Below are positions 17,529 through 25,290 of a stretch of DNA of 33,368 bases, one piece after another. The notes under the pieces were generated by a model. The model searched no databases and was not told the origin of the DNA. It saw only the letters and a list, made by a program, of their open reading frames with translations. The first letter of the stretch is position 1; the number at the start of each line of letters is the position of its first letter. The stretch lies in the NCBI RefSeq assembly GCF_000153765.1, contig NZ_DS022294.1, forward strand, positions 1,145,626 through 1,178,993, written 5' to 3'. Source of the stretch: Mariprofundus ferrooxydans PV-1. Lineage in GTDB: Bacteria; Pseudomonadota; Zetaproteobacteria; Mariprofundales; Mariprofundaceae. The position numbers and the translations under genes are program-made.

Positions 17529-18731
17529 TCAGGACGCTGCGGGCCTCACAGATTCGAGTTTCAATGACAGCAGTAGCGCCGCAAAAACAAAAGCAGATGA
17601 TGCATAGAGGCAACCTGCAAGACCCCAGCTCTGATAGAGCAGGCCGGAAAGCACCGTGCCGGCCAGTCTACCCCCTGCATTAGCCATATAGTAAAAACCG
17701 ACATTCATCGATACCTGCTCTCTGTCAGACCAGGCGACGATCAGATAGGAGTGAGTGGCGGAGTTCATCGCGAATACCATGCCGAACAAGGTAAGGCCTG
17801 CTATCAAAACGGCCCCGGCATCCCAGCCCAGATGCAAGCCAGCCGCGATGGCGAGTGGAATAAGCGACAGTAGCGCCGCCCAACCGGCAAGCGTCCTGCC
17901 GCCAGGTGCCGCCGATGCACTGCGTATGACATGCGGAGCAACACCCTGCACCACGCCGTAACCGATCACCCATAACGCCAGAAAGGCACCGACCTGCATA
18001 AACGACCATCCAAGCACGGCCTGCAAAAAAACAGGCAAACCAACGACAAACCAGATATCCCGCGCCCCGAACAGAAAGAAACGGGCGGCAGAGAGCCAGT
18101 TTACAGCTTCTGACTTGGAGAGCAGCTGCTTAAACTTCGGGCCTGCACTGCTGATCCCCAGGTCTGTTGGCAGGCGCCACCAGGTCCAGACAAGCGCCAC
18201 CGTAAGCAGTCCGACCAGTGCAAACAGTGAACCGCGCCAGCCCAGCCACCCCAACAGTACAGCCCCGATAAAGAAACCGGCACCCTTGAGTGCATTCTTT
18301 GAACCGGTCAGCAGCGCCACCCAGCGGAACAGCTTCTCCTCTGCTCCGACAGGCAGAAACAGCTTGATCCCCGCCTTCGCGCTCATTTTATTCAGATCTT
18401 TGGCAATCCCTGAAAATGCCTGAGCTGCCATCACGTAGCTGACCGTGAGCCAGCTGTCGGGAACGGTCAACATCAACAGTGCCCCGATTTGCATCACCAT
18501 ACCGATATGCATGGTGTTATTCAGGCCGATGCGGGCTCCCAGCCAGCCGCCAACCAGATTGGTAACGATGCCGAAAAATTCATAAAACAGGAACAGCATG
18601 GCTATGGCCAGTGGAGAATATCCCAGTTGGTGAAAATAGAGCACCACCAGCATGCGGATGGCGCCGTCGGTTATCGTAAATGCCCAGTAACCACCTGTGA
18701 CAGTCAGGTAATTACGTAATCCCGCATCCAT
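17529..18731 (-). CDS. arsJ: ArsJ, organoarsenical (1-arseno-3-phosphoglycerate) efflux MFS permease
   Basis: ArsJ is a major facilitator that exports 1-arseno-3-phosphoglycerate, the unstable product made when GAPDH uses arsenate instead of phosphate. The 400-residue protein starts NYLTVTGGYWAFTITDGAIRMLV and contains the family blocks FSGIAKDLNKMSAKAGIKLF, GSKNALKGAGFF and NVGFYYMANAGGRLAGT. The multiple hydrophobic spans agree with 12 helices. It starts 13 bases after the GAPDH gene, the hallmark arsJ-gapdh pairing. It is last in the acr3-arsC-gapdh-arsJ operon. Identification is strong because the protein and its neighbour support each other. Confidence 0.92.
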   Translation of the reverse strand: MDAGLRNYLTVTGGYWAFTITDGAIRMLVVLYFHQLGYSPLAIAMLFLFYEFFGIVTNLVGGWLGARIGLNNTMHIGMVMQIGALLMLTVPDSWLTVSYVMAAQAFSGIAKDLNKMSAKAGIKLFLPVGAEEKLFRWVALLTGSKNALKGAGFFIGAVLLGWLGWRGSLFALVGLLTVALVWTWWRLPTDLGISSAGPKFKQLLSKSEAVNWLSAARFFLFGARDIWFVVGLPVFLQAVLGWSFMQVGAFLALWVIGYGVVQGVAPHVIRSASAAPGGRTLAGWAALLSLIPLAIAAGLHLGWDAGAVLIAGLTLFGMVFAMNSATHSYLIVAWSDREQVSMNVGFYYMANAGGRLAGTVLSGLLYQSWGLAGCLYASSAFVFAALLLSLKLESVRPAAS

Positions 18732-18744
18732 TACAGCACTGCCA

Positions 18745-19743
18745 TCAGAGTGACTTTGCCACCTTTCGCGTCAAATCCATCATCCGATTCACATATCCCC
18801 ACTCATTATCATACCAGGCCAACACCTTCACCTGCGTCTGATCAATCACCATGGTACTCAGTGCATCGATCACTGACGAGCGCGGGTCATTGGTATAGTC
18901 CACCGACACCAGCGGCCTCTCTTCATAGCCCAGAATCCCTTTCAGTACTCCTTCGGACGCCGAGTGAAAGAGTGCATTCACCTCATCGGCATCTGTTTCC
19001 CGCGCGGCTTCAAAGACAAAATCCACCAATGATGCGTTGAGTAGTGGTACACGCACAGCCAGCCCATTCAATTTGCCTTCAAGCTCGGGAAATATGCTGG
19101 TGATCGCTTTGGCCGAGCCGGTACTGGTAGGGATCAGCGACTGGCCGCAGGCGCGTGCCCGGCGCAAATCCTTATGCCCCTTGTCGACCAGGGTCTGGGT
19201 ATTGGTGATATCATGGATCGTAGTCATGCAGCCATGCTTGATACCAAGGCTTTCGTGCATAACTTTCACTATCGGCGCCAGGCAATTGGTTGTGCATGAT
19301 GCCGCGGTCAGCAGGTGATGTTTCTTTGCATCATAGAGGTAATCATTGATGCCAAATACGATATTCAGCGCCCCTTCGACCGGTGCCGCTACAATCACCT
19401 TTTTTACACCCTGATCGAAATAGGCAGCCAGCTGTTCCGGCTTGCGGAACTGGCCGGTCGCCTCAACGACAATGTCGCAACCCGACCAGTCGGTGTCGGC
19501 AATCGCGCTGTTTGAACTGTAACGCAGCTCATCCTCCTCAACACGAATGATATCGCCCTCGCCACTACAATCGTAGGGCCAAATTCCATGCACCGAATCA
19601 AATTCCAGCAGATGCGCCGATCCCGCCGCATCGCAGGCAATCTCATTAATCTGCACAATATCAAAACTGTGTTTACCCCATCCTGCTCTAAAGCCCAGCC
19701 GGCCCATGCGGCCAAAGCCGTTAATACCTACTCTAATCGCCAC
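18745..19743 (-). CDS. Ars-operon glyceraldehyde-3-phosphate dehydrogenase
   Basis: The 332-residue GAPDH has the NAD-binding [10 protein letters not shown] at the N-terminus, catalytic C150 in AASCTTNC, activating H177 and the C-terminal [15 protein letters not shown]. In ars operons this enzyme makes 1-arseno-3-phosphoglycerate from glyceraldehyde-3-phosphate and arsenate, and ArsJ exports the product. Placement between arsC (nine-base gap) and arsJ (13-base gap) supports this resistance role rather than central glycolysis. The protein is compact and complete, and no key residue is missing. It could also contribute to glycolysis or the Calvin cycle, which the sequence alone cannot exclude. 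Confidence 0.92.
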   Translation of the reverse strand: MAIRVGINGFGRMGRLGFRAGWGKHSFDIVQINEIACDAAGSAHLLEFDSVHGIWPYDCSGEGDIIRVEEDELRYSSNSAIADTDWSGCDIVVEATGQFRKPEQLAAYFDQGVKKVIVAAPVEGALNIVFGINDYLYDAKKHHLLTAASCTTNCLAPIVKVMHESLGIKHGCMTTIHDITNTQTLVDKGHKDLRRARACGQSLIPTSTGSAKAITSIFPELEGKLNGLAVRVPLLNASLVDFVFEAARETDADEVNALFHSASEGVLKGILGYEERPLVSVDYTNDPRSSVIDALSTMVIDQTQVKVLAWYDNEWGYVNRMMDLTRKVAKSL

Positions 19744-19752
19744 GCTTATCTC

Positions 19753-20172
19753 CTATTTGTTCGCAACCGCAATCCAGTTGCGAATGCGGGTAATGATCTC
19801 ACCACGTACCCGGCGGAATGCTTTTAGCTGATTCTCTTCATCGCCCTCTACTGCTGACGGGTCATCAAAACCCCAGTGAATCGGGGTATGGTGACCCGGA
19901 AAGCTGGCGCACTGATCTCTGGTTCGATCGCAAACCGTAATAATATAATCGAAATCCTTGCCGATGAACTGATCGATGCCTTTACTGACTGCATCGCCTG
20001 CATCGATATGTATCTCCTGCAGCACCCGGATAGTCAGCGGATGCACGGGACGGGGGTCCGTGCCGGCGCTGAACACCTCCAGATCGTCGCCACCGAGCGC
20101 TCTGAGAATATATTCCGCCATCTGCGAGCGCGCGGAGTTGCCCGTACATACAAATAAAACCCTTGTTGTCAT
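19753..20172 (-). CDS. arsC: Arsenate reductase, low-molecular-weight phosphatase type
   Basis: This 139-residue protein has the LMW tyrosine-phosphatase fold and reduces arsenate to arsenite for export by Acr3. The P-loop is CTGNSARS (C9 to S16, with C9 and R15 catalytic). VCDRTRDQCASFPG (about 80-93) carries the second cysteine expected of redox arsenate reductases of this class. HWGFDDPSAVEG contains the conserved Asp-Pro. AGGAG precedes the ATG by seven bases. It lies 85 bases after acr3; the gap contains a TATCCGGATA palindrome. It is the second, structurally unrelated arsenate reductase of the window. Confidence 0.92.
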   Translation of the reverse strand: MTTRVLFVCTGNSARSQMAEYILRALGGDDLEVFSAGTDPRPVHPLTIRVLQEIHIDAGDAVSKGIDQFIGKDFDYIITVCDRTRDQCASFPGHHTPIHWGFDDPSAVEGDEENQLKAFRRVRGEIITRIRNWIAVANK

Positions 20173-20193
20173 CTTGCTACTCCTGTCAGTAAA

Positions 20194-20203
20194 TATCCGG
20201 ATA
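20194..20203. promoter_or_regulatory. TATCCGGATA palindrome between acr3 and arsC
   Basis: A perfect 10-base palindrome lies in the acr3-arsC gap, 21 bases upstream of the arsC start. It contains the same ATCCG/CGGAT half-sites as the operator in the acr3 promoter (21333-21354), but with overlapping halves instead of a six-base spacer. It may be a secondary ArsR-family site. No convincing promoter was found around it. Confidence 0.35.
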
Positions 20204-20257
20204 AAAACATTTCATACATCCTTATTTGCGAATGTGTCACCACGATGACTGCATCCG

Positions 20258-21310
20258 TCATCCCTGCGAGACCAGGTCCTTTTCGTACCACTGCTTGCTG
20301 CGGTTGACGATGGACACAACAGAGAGCATCACCGGCACCTCGACCAGTACACCGACGACCGTAGCCAGCGCCGCACCGGACTCAAAACCAAACAGGGCGA
20401 TAGCAGCAGCTACGGCCAACTCGAAAAAATTGGATGCGCCGATCAGCGCCGACGGACCGGCAACGCAGTGCGCCACCCCCAGTCTTCGATTGAACCAATA
20501 GGCCAGCATGGAGTTAAAATAGACCTGAATGGTGATCGGTATAGCCAGCAACAGAATAAGCAGCGGCTGGGCCAGTATCTGCTTACCCTGAAAACCAAAC
20601 AGCAACACCACAGTGAGCAGCAACGCCCCCATCGAAACGGGATCCACCATATGCACAACATCATCCAACCGGCCTCTGGCGAGCAGCAACTTGCGCCCGA
20701 TATAGGCCAGTATGACCGGGATAACGATATACAGCAGCACCGACAAAAACAGCGTATCCCAGGGAACGGTAATTGATGCCACCCCGAGCAGAAGCCCGAC
20801 AATCGGAGCAAAGGCAAAGATCATAATGATGTCGTTCAGTGCAACCTGGCTCAAGGTGAACTGCGGATGACCATCCACCAGCCGCGACCATACAAAAACC
20901 ATTGCCGTACAGGGTGCTGCAGCCAGCAGAATGAGACCGGCGATATAGGAGTCTACTTCAGCCGGATCTAACCAGTCAGCGAAGATGAGACGCAGAAAAA
21001 TATAACCGAGTGCCGCCATTGAAAAAGGCTTGACCAGCCAGTTAATCGCCACGGTTACAGCCACACCACGCCGGTGAGCCCATACTTCATGCAGTGACGA
21101 ATAATCGATTTTCAGCAACATCGGCAGAATCATGGCCCAGATCAGCACGGCTACCGGCATGTTAATGTGCGCCACTTCCATCTCACCCAGCGCATGCAAC
21201 ACCCCGGGTATCATGTTGCCCAGTGCAATACCGGCAATAATGCACAACAACACCCACAGGCTAAGAAAGCGGGCAAACAGCCCCATCGATTTGGCAGTAG
21301 ATTCAGACAC
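20258..21310 (-). CDS. acr3: Acr3-type arsenite efflux transporter
   Basis: Acr3 is a ten-helix inner-membrane permease that exports arsenite. From GTG 21310 it has 350 residues. Family marks are LWVLLCIIAGIALGNMIPG, MPVAVLIWAMILPMLLKIDY, the essential cysteine C134 in LLAAAPCTAMVFVWS and the late SNFFELAVAAAIALFG segment. The frame extends to a TTG at 21331, but AGGAGG (complement of 21316-21321) is ideally spaced, five bases, for GTG 21310, which is also compatible with the promoter at 21331-21358. It is first gene of the ars operon. The rest of the operon provides arsenate reduction and the GAPDH/ArsJ route. Confidence 0.93.
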   Translation of the reverse strand: MSESTAKSMGLFARFLSLWVLLCIIAGIALGNMIPGVLHALGEMEVAHINMPVAVLIWAMILPMLLKIDYSSLHEVWAHRRGVAVTVAINWLVKPFSMAALGYIFLRLIFADWLDPAEVDSYIAGLILLAAAPCTAMVFVWSRLVDGHPQFTLSQVALNDIIMIFAFAPIVGLLLGVASITVPWDTLFLSVLLYIVIPVILAYIGRKLLLARGRLDDVVHMVDPVSMGALLLTVVLLFGFQGKQILAQPLLILLLAIPITIQVYFNSMLAYWFNRRLGVAHCVAGPSALIGASNFFELAVAAAIALFGFESGAALATVVGVLVEVPVMLSVVSIVNRSKQWYEKDLVSQG

Positions 21311-21330
21311 TCGGGCCTCCTGTCGAGGCA

Positions 21331-21358
21331 ATCATATCCGTTTATTCGGATATGTAAA
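21331..21358 (-). promoter_or_regulatory. Promoter and operator of the ars operon
   Basis: On the minus strand, TTTACA (complement of 21353-21358) and TATGAT (complement of 21331-21336) form -35 and -10 boxes with a 16-base spacer. A perfect inverted repeat CATATCCG-N6-CGGATATG (21333-21354) spans the end of the -35 box, the spacer and most of the -10 box. This layout is typical of ArsR/SmtB-family repression. The transcription start would fall about 14 bases before the acr3 GTG. No arsR gene is visible nearby, so the repressor is probably encoded elsewhere. Confidence 0.72.
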
Positions 21359-21531
21359 TGATCTTGCACTCAAAAGGGAGTTGCATCATGGCAACCCTTA
21401 CCCGGTCAGTCCGCCATCCAGACGATACTCCTGCAGCCCACGTCCCGGAACAGTCATATGGCCCCGGGAATTCACGCTCATTATAATACCTCTTGGGCTA
21501 TGCTTATGGTCATCAACAATAATACCCGACT

Positions 21532-21560
21532 TTGACACTCGGTCTTTAGTGTGCTATTAA
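21532..21560 (+). promoter_or_regulatory. Sigma-70-type promoter of the small orphan gene
   Basis: TTGACA (21532-21537), a 17-base spacer and TATTAA (21555-21560) form a near-consensus promoter. Transcription should start near 21567, giving a short leader of about 28 bases that holds the GGAGGTG ribosome site of the gene at 21595. It is one of the two best matches to the consensus in the window. Confidence 0.78.
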
Positions 21561-21594
21561 TCTACTCTGTCACCACGAAGCATGGAGGTGTTAC

Positions 21595-21807
21595 ATGGCA
21601 TTTATTGAGGAACAGATTGAGCAATTTCTTGACGCTATTGATCAGGTCTATGGAGAGGAATACAGGAACAGTATGATTGTGGAGAGTCGGGGCAACAGAC
21701 AGATATTAGTCAAACACCCCGAACATCAGGAGGGCAACCTGGTAACGCTGGGAACTCTGGAATTAATGACCAAAAGCCTTCTGGACCAGGCCAAGGAAGC
21801 GGCATAA
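21595..21807 (+). CDS. Small acidic hypothetical protein, 70 residues
   Basis: I do not recognise this family. The 70-residue protein is soluble, acidic and probably alpha-helical at both ends. The N-terminal half (EEQIEQFLDAIDQVYGEEY) is an amphipathic helix, and the middle (MIVESRGNRQILVKHPEH) looks like beta strands. The C-terminal LGTLELMTKSLLDQAKEAA is helical. No cysteine is present. It is certainly a real gene by its signals: GGAGGTG (21584-21590) before the ATG, a near-consensus promoter and a strong terminator directly after it. It is monocistronic, between the divergent ars promoter and the convergent gcv operon, so context gives no function. Confidence 0.75.
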   Translation: MAFIEEQIEQFLDAIDQVYGEEYRNSMIVESRGNRQILVKHPEHQEGNLVTLGTLELMTKSLLDQAKEAA

Positions 21808-21812
21808 GGCAG

Positions 21813-21845
21813 ATGAAACAGGGCCTTTAACAGGCCCTGTTTCAT
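21813..21845 (+). terminator. Strong hairpin terminator after the small orphan gene
   Basis: A 14-base-pair perfect stem (21813-21826 with 21832-21845, core ACAGGGCCT/AGGCCCTGT) has a TTAAC loop and is followed by tataatttta. It starts five bases after the stop of the 70-residue gene. The gcv operon ends at 21856 on the other strand, so the hairpin may also protect or end that transcript, although no T-run follows in that direction. Confidence 0.85.
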
Positions 21846-21855
21846 TATAATTTTA

Positions 21856-23343
21856 TCAAGCGGGCCAGACCAGCACCGGCTTTCTGGCTGCCTGTGTTTC
21901 ATCCAGGCGGCGCCTGAACGGCTTGACCGGAGCCTCATGCAGGATATCGGTATCACCCGCTTCACAGACATCTGCAATATCCAGCATAGCGTCACAGAAA
22001 GCATCCAGCGTCTCTCGCGACTCGGTTTCAGTCGGTTCAATCAGCATCGCGCCATGCACAATCAATGGAAAGTAGACCGTCATCGGGTGAAATCCCAGAT
22101 CAATCAGGCGTTTGGCGATATCGAGTGTTTTAACACCATGCCTTTCCTGCACCTCATCGGTCAGCAGACACTCATGTTTGCACAGACCGGGAAACGGCAC
22201 GTGATAACGACCCTGCAGCCGGCGCAGCACATAATTGGCATTGAGCACGGCATCTTCGGCAATACTGTGCAGGTGCTGACGCCCGAAGGCCGAGATATAG
22301 GCATGTGCACGCAGCAGCACGCCGATCTGACCGACACTGCCGAGCACCGGCCCTACCGACGTGTCAGCGTGCTGTAGCAGGACGTAGGTATCACCCTGTT
22401 TTTCGATACGCGGCACAGGCAGAAATGGCGCCAGCGTCTCGTTCACAGCTACCGGTCCGCCACCCGGTCCGCCACCGCCATGCGGAGTAGAGAAGGTTTT
22501 GTGTACATTGATATGCAGGCAGTCGATGCCCATGTCCCCGGGGCGCGCCACACCGACCAGCGCGTTGAGATTGGCGCCATCGCCGTAAACCAGTGCTCCC
22601 GCTTCATGAACCAGTCTGCATATCTCCTTGATATCCGACTCAAAAGCACCGGCTGTGTTCGGATTGGTCATCATCAGCGCGGCAGTGTCAGCGTCCAGAT
22701 GCGCTTTCAACTCATCCAGATCAATGCGCCCGTCCGCACCCGACTTCAATTCCACCGTATGCATGCCGCACAGAGCGGCCGAAGCGGGATTGGTACCATG
22801 GGCGGAATCGGGCACCAGTACCTTGCGCCTGTGCGTATCTCCGCGCGCATCAAGCGCTGCGCGAATCATCATCAAACCGGCCAGCTCCCCGTGCGCGCCG
22901 GCGGCAGGCTGCAGCGTAACATACGGCAGCCCGGCAATCTCACCCAGCCAACCCTGCAACTCATAGAGCAGCGCCAGCACGCCCTGCGCTGTCGCTTCCG
23001 GCTGATCCGGATGAATATGAGCAAGACCGGGCAGCCGCACGACCTGTTCATTGACGCGCGGGTTGTATTTCATCGTGCATGAACCCAGCGGATAGAAGCC
23101 GGTTTCAATGCCATGGTTCCACTGCGACATACGTACAAAATGACGTACCGCCTCCGGCTCCGACAGGCCCGGAATACCGGCCGCATCTTTACGCGCGAAG
23201 TGATTCAACGCATCCGATATTTCACCATCCACGCCGGGCAGACTGATCGATGACGGCGCCTCATGTGCATGCTCAAAGAGCAGGGGCTCTTCATGCTGAA
23301 TTCCGGCAGTCGCCGAGTATTTAAAGGTTGTATCGGCACTCAC
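21856..23343 (-). CDS. gcvPB: Glycine decarboxylase (P protein) subunit 2
   Basis: This is the C-terminal half of the split, PLP-dependent glycine decarboxylase, which releases CO2 from glycine and loads the aminomethyl group on GcvH. The 495-residue protein holds the PLP lysine K282 in HINVHKTFSTPHGGGGPGGGP. Other marks are EPLLFEHAH near the N-terminus, GFYPLGSCTMKYNPR (82-96) and AHGTNPASAA (181-190). The start is GTG 23343, sharing GTGA with the gcvPA stop (a four-base overlap) and preceded by GGAGGTGAG, so translation is coupled. Last gene of the folD-gcv operon. Confidence 0.95.
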   Translation of the reverse strand: MSADTTFKYSATAGIQHEEPLLFEHAHEAPSSISLPGVDGEISDALNHFARKDAAGIPGLSEPEAVRHFVRMSQWNHGIETGFYPLGSCTMKYNPRVNEQVVRLPGLAHIHPDQPEATAQGVLALLYELQGWLGEIAGLPYVTLQPAAGAHGELAGLMMIRAALDARGDTHRRKVLVPDSAHGTNPASAALCGMHTVELKSGADGRIDLDELKAHLDADTAALMMTNPNTAGAFESDIKEICRLVHEAGALVYGDGANLNALVGVARPGDMGIDCLHINVHKTFSTPHGGGGPGGGPVAVNETLAPFLPVPRIEKQGDTYVLLQHADTSVGPVLGSVGQIGVLLRAHAYISAFGRQHLHSIAEDAVLNANYVLRRLQGRYHVPFPGLCKHECLLTDEVQERHGVKTLDIAKRLIDLGFHPMTVYFPLIVHGAMLIEPTETESRETLDAFCDAMLDIADVCEAGDTDILHEAPVKPFRRRLDETQAARKPVLVWPA

Positions 23344-24686
23344 AGGCTCACCTCCAGTGCTGCCAGGTAATCGCTGATATCACTCTCTTCAACCATTTCA
23401 GTGGTCGCAACCAGCAGATGCCTTGCCTCCACGCCCGCTTCGATCTGCTCCAGCGGGATGCCGGCGAATATATCGTCCGCACTTGCCGCTGCCAGAAAAC
23501 GCTGACGCGCGGCATGATCGACAAAACTCAGCACAGTTTCATTGTAACGGGCACCGGTTGCGGCTGTAACATGTGCCGGCAAACGGGATACCAGTGAGTG
23601 CAGGGCTGCAGCCGAGTGACGCGCCACCGTCGCCAGCCCCGCATCGCCCATCAACGTCATATAGGTCGCCGCAGCGGTACACATCAGCCCCTGATTGGAG
23701 CAGATATTGGAGGTCGCCTTCTCACGGCGGATATGCTGCTCGCGCGTAGAGAGCGTCAGTACAAAGCCACGCTTGCCATTCACGTCCGTAGTCATGCCGC
23801 AGACGCGACCGGGCAACTGGCGCACATATTTTTGTTTGCAGGTAAACAGTCCCAGATGCGGGCCGCCGAATCCCATCGGAATGCCGAGCGACTGGCCGGA
23901 ACCAACAGCGATATCCGCTCCCATGGCTCCGGGTGATTCAATCAGCGCAAAGGCCGAAATATCCGAAAACGCGACAACCATCAGACATTTCGCTGCATCG
24001 CAGGCGGCGCGCAACTCTGCCAGGTCGTATACCGAGCCGTAAAAGTCCGGATACTGGACAATTACACAGGCGGTTTGAGCATCAATGGCGGCAATCACCC
24101 GATCGAGATCGGTGCCGAACGCGCCCATATCCACTTGCGTATACTCACCATCCAGCCGGGAGAGATAATTGGCGGTAACAGCCCTGTAACGCGGATTCAC
24201 CGAACCTGCCATCACGACGCGCGATTTACGCGTCACCCGCCGCGCCATCAGGGCGGCTTCCGCCGTAGCGGTCGCCGCTTCATACATTGAGGCATTGGAG
24301 ACATCCATACCGGTCAAACGGGCGATCATGGTCTGAAACTCGAACAGTGCCTGCAACGTGCCCTGCGATATCTCCGGCTGGTATGGCGTATAGGCCGTCA
24401 GAAATTCGCCGCGCGAAATCACATAGTCGACAACAGCCGGCACAAAATGGTGATAGGTGCCGCCACCGAGGAAATAACGGGTATTGGTCGCGTTGCGATT
24501 CTGCTCCGCAGCCCGGGTAAACTTGCGCACAATGCCTGCTTCCGGCAGCGCATCGGCAATCGCCAGAGAGCCCTTTTCTATATGAAATTCAGACGGTATA
24601 TCGGCAAACAGATCGCCGATGCCCGATACGCCAATCGTATCCAGCATCGCCCGTCTGTCGCTGTCGGTATGAGGCAAAAATCGCAT
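23340..24686 (-). CDS. gcvPA: Glycine decarboxylase (P protein) subunit 1
   Basis: The 448-residue protein is the N-terminal half of the split glycine decarboxylase and forms the alpha2beta2 enzyme with GcvPB. Typical blocks are the N-terminal MRFLPHTDSDRRAML, FLGGGTYHHFVPAVVD, TAYTPYQPEISQGTLQALFEFQ (about 97-118), the SNASMYEAATATAEAAL region and GGPHLGLFTCKQKYVRQLPGR. It carries no PLP lysine, which is normal for this subunit. The gap to gcvH upstream (153 bases) holds a large inverted element, so expression may be adjusted between GcvH and the P subunits. The end overlaps gcvPB by four bases. Confidence 0.95.
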   Translation of the reverse strand: MRFLPHTDSDRRAMLDTIGVSGIGDLFADIPSEFHIEKGSLAIADALPEAGIVRKFTRAAEQNRNATNTRYFLGGGTYHHFVPAVVDYVISRGEFLTAYTPYQPEISQGTLQALFEFQTMIARLTGMDVSNASMYEAATATAEAALMARRVTRKSRVVMAGSVNPRYRAVTANYLSRLDGEYTQVDMGAFGTDLDRVIAAIDAQTACVIVQYPDFYGSVYDLAELRAACDAAKCLMVVAFSDISAFALIESPGAMGADIAVGSGQSLGIPMGFGGPHLGLFTCKQKYVRQLPGRVCGMTTDVNGKRGFVLTLSTREQHIRREKATSNICSNQGLMCTAAATYMTLMGDAGLATVARHSAAALHSLVSRLPAHVTAATGARYNETVLSFVDHAARQRFLAAASADDIFAGIPLEQIEAGVEARHLLVATTEMVEESDISDYLAALEVSL

Positions 24687-24705
24687 GGTTTATGTCCTGT
24701 CTATT

Positions 24706-24825
24706 TTACCACAGAGGGCACAGAGGACACGGAGGAAATCCTGTTATGTGCGAATGCGGCACATGAACATCAGATGTATAAAAACATCGCGACTTCCTCT
24801 GCGTCCTCCGCATCCCCTGCGGTGA
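24706..24825. repeat. Large inverted element of 9-nt units (type NNCACAGAG) between gcvH and gcvPA
   Basis: The left arm reads accacagag, ggcacagag, gacacggag then gaaatc (24708-24740). The right arm (24791-24825), read on the minus strand, gives accgcaggg, gatgcggag, gacgcagag then gaagtc. The two arms align over about 35 bases with a handful of mismatches. The 50-base interior holds two smaller hairpins: ATGTGC/GCACAT (24746-24751, 24759-24764) and GATGT/ACATC (24773-24777, 24784-24788). The RNA could fold like a three-way junction. It shares the 9-nt period with the element at 5901-5961. Confidence 0.8.
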
Positions 24826-24839
24826 ATGCTTTGTAATGC

Positions 24840-25214
24840 TTACTCTTCGAGGAAGGTAGTGTACTCGTCGTCGCTCATCAATTCGGCCGCGCCTTCGCCG
24901 ATCGTGACTCTGGCTATCCAGCCTGCACCATAGGGATCGGTATTCACCAGCTCAGGTTCGCCTTCCAGCGCCTCGTTCACTTCGACAACGTCACCGGCAA
25001 CCGGTGCATAGACATCGGAGACAGCCTTCACCGATTCAACCACGGCATAGGCTTCACCCGCCTCAAGCGTGCGTCCGATCTCCGGCAACTCGACAAATAC
25101 GATATCACCGAGCGCTTCCTGAGCATGATCGGTAATGCCGAAGGTGGCCGTATCGCCATCGATACGCACCCATTCGTGTTCTTTGGTATATTTCAAATCA
25201 GCAGGAATTGTCAT
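24840..25214 (-). CDS. gcvH: Glycine cleavage system H protein
   Basis: GcvH carries the lipoyl arm that shuttles the aminomethyl intermediate between the P, T and L proteins. The 124-residue protein has the expected length. The lipoylated lysine is K63 in [27 protein letters not shown] opens the domain and [13 protein letters not shown] closes it, both standard. GGGAGAGAG lies just upstream of the ATG. A 76-base gap separates it from gcvT, with no visible terminator. Lipoylation enzymes are not in this window. Confidence 0.95.
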   Translation of the reverse strand: MTIPADLKYTKEHEWVRIDGDTATFGITDHAQEALGDIVFVELPEIGRTLEAGEAYAVVESVKAVSDVYAPVAGDVVEVNEALEGEPELVNTDPYGAGWIARVTIGEGAAELMSDDEYTTFLEE

Positions 25215-25290
25215 CTCTCTCTCCCATTTATATCACCTGTCACTCACAACTTTTACCCGGCGAAACTATGCATCCGCTGCGAGGCAAAAA

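Noticed and set aside
17416-17613. Minus-strand frame ending in a helical-looking ACNKACEILADVLK
   Set aside because: It begins inside arsJ in another frame and only its last part lies in the gap; no ribosome site supports it.
21388-21486. 32-codon frame with a GGGAG site in the ars upstream region
   Set aside because: The ribosome site is fair but the peptide has no recognisable feature, there is no promoter or terminator for it, and its composition looks random.
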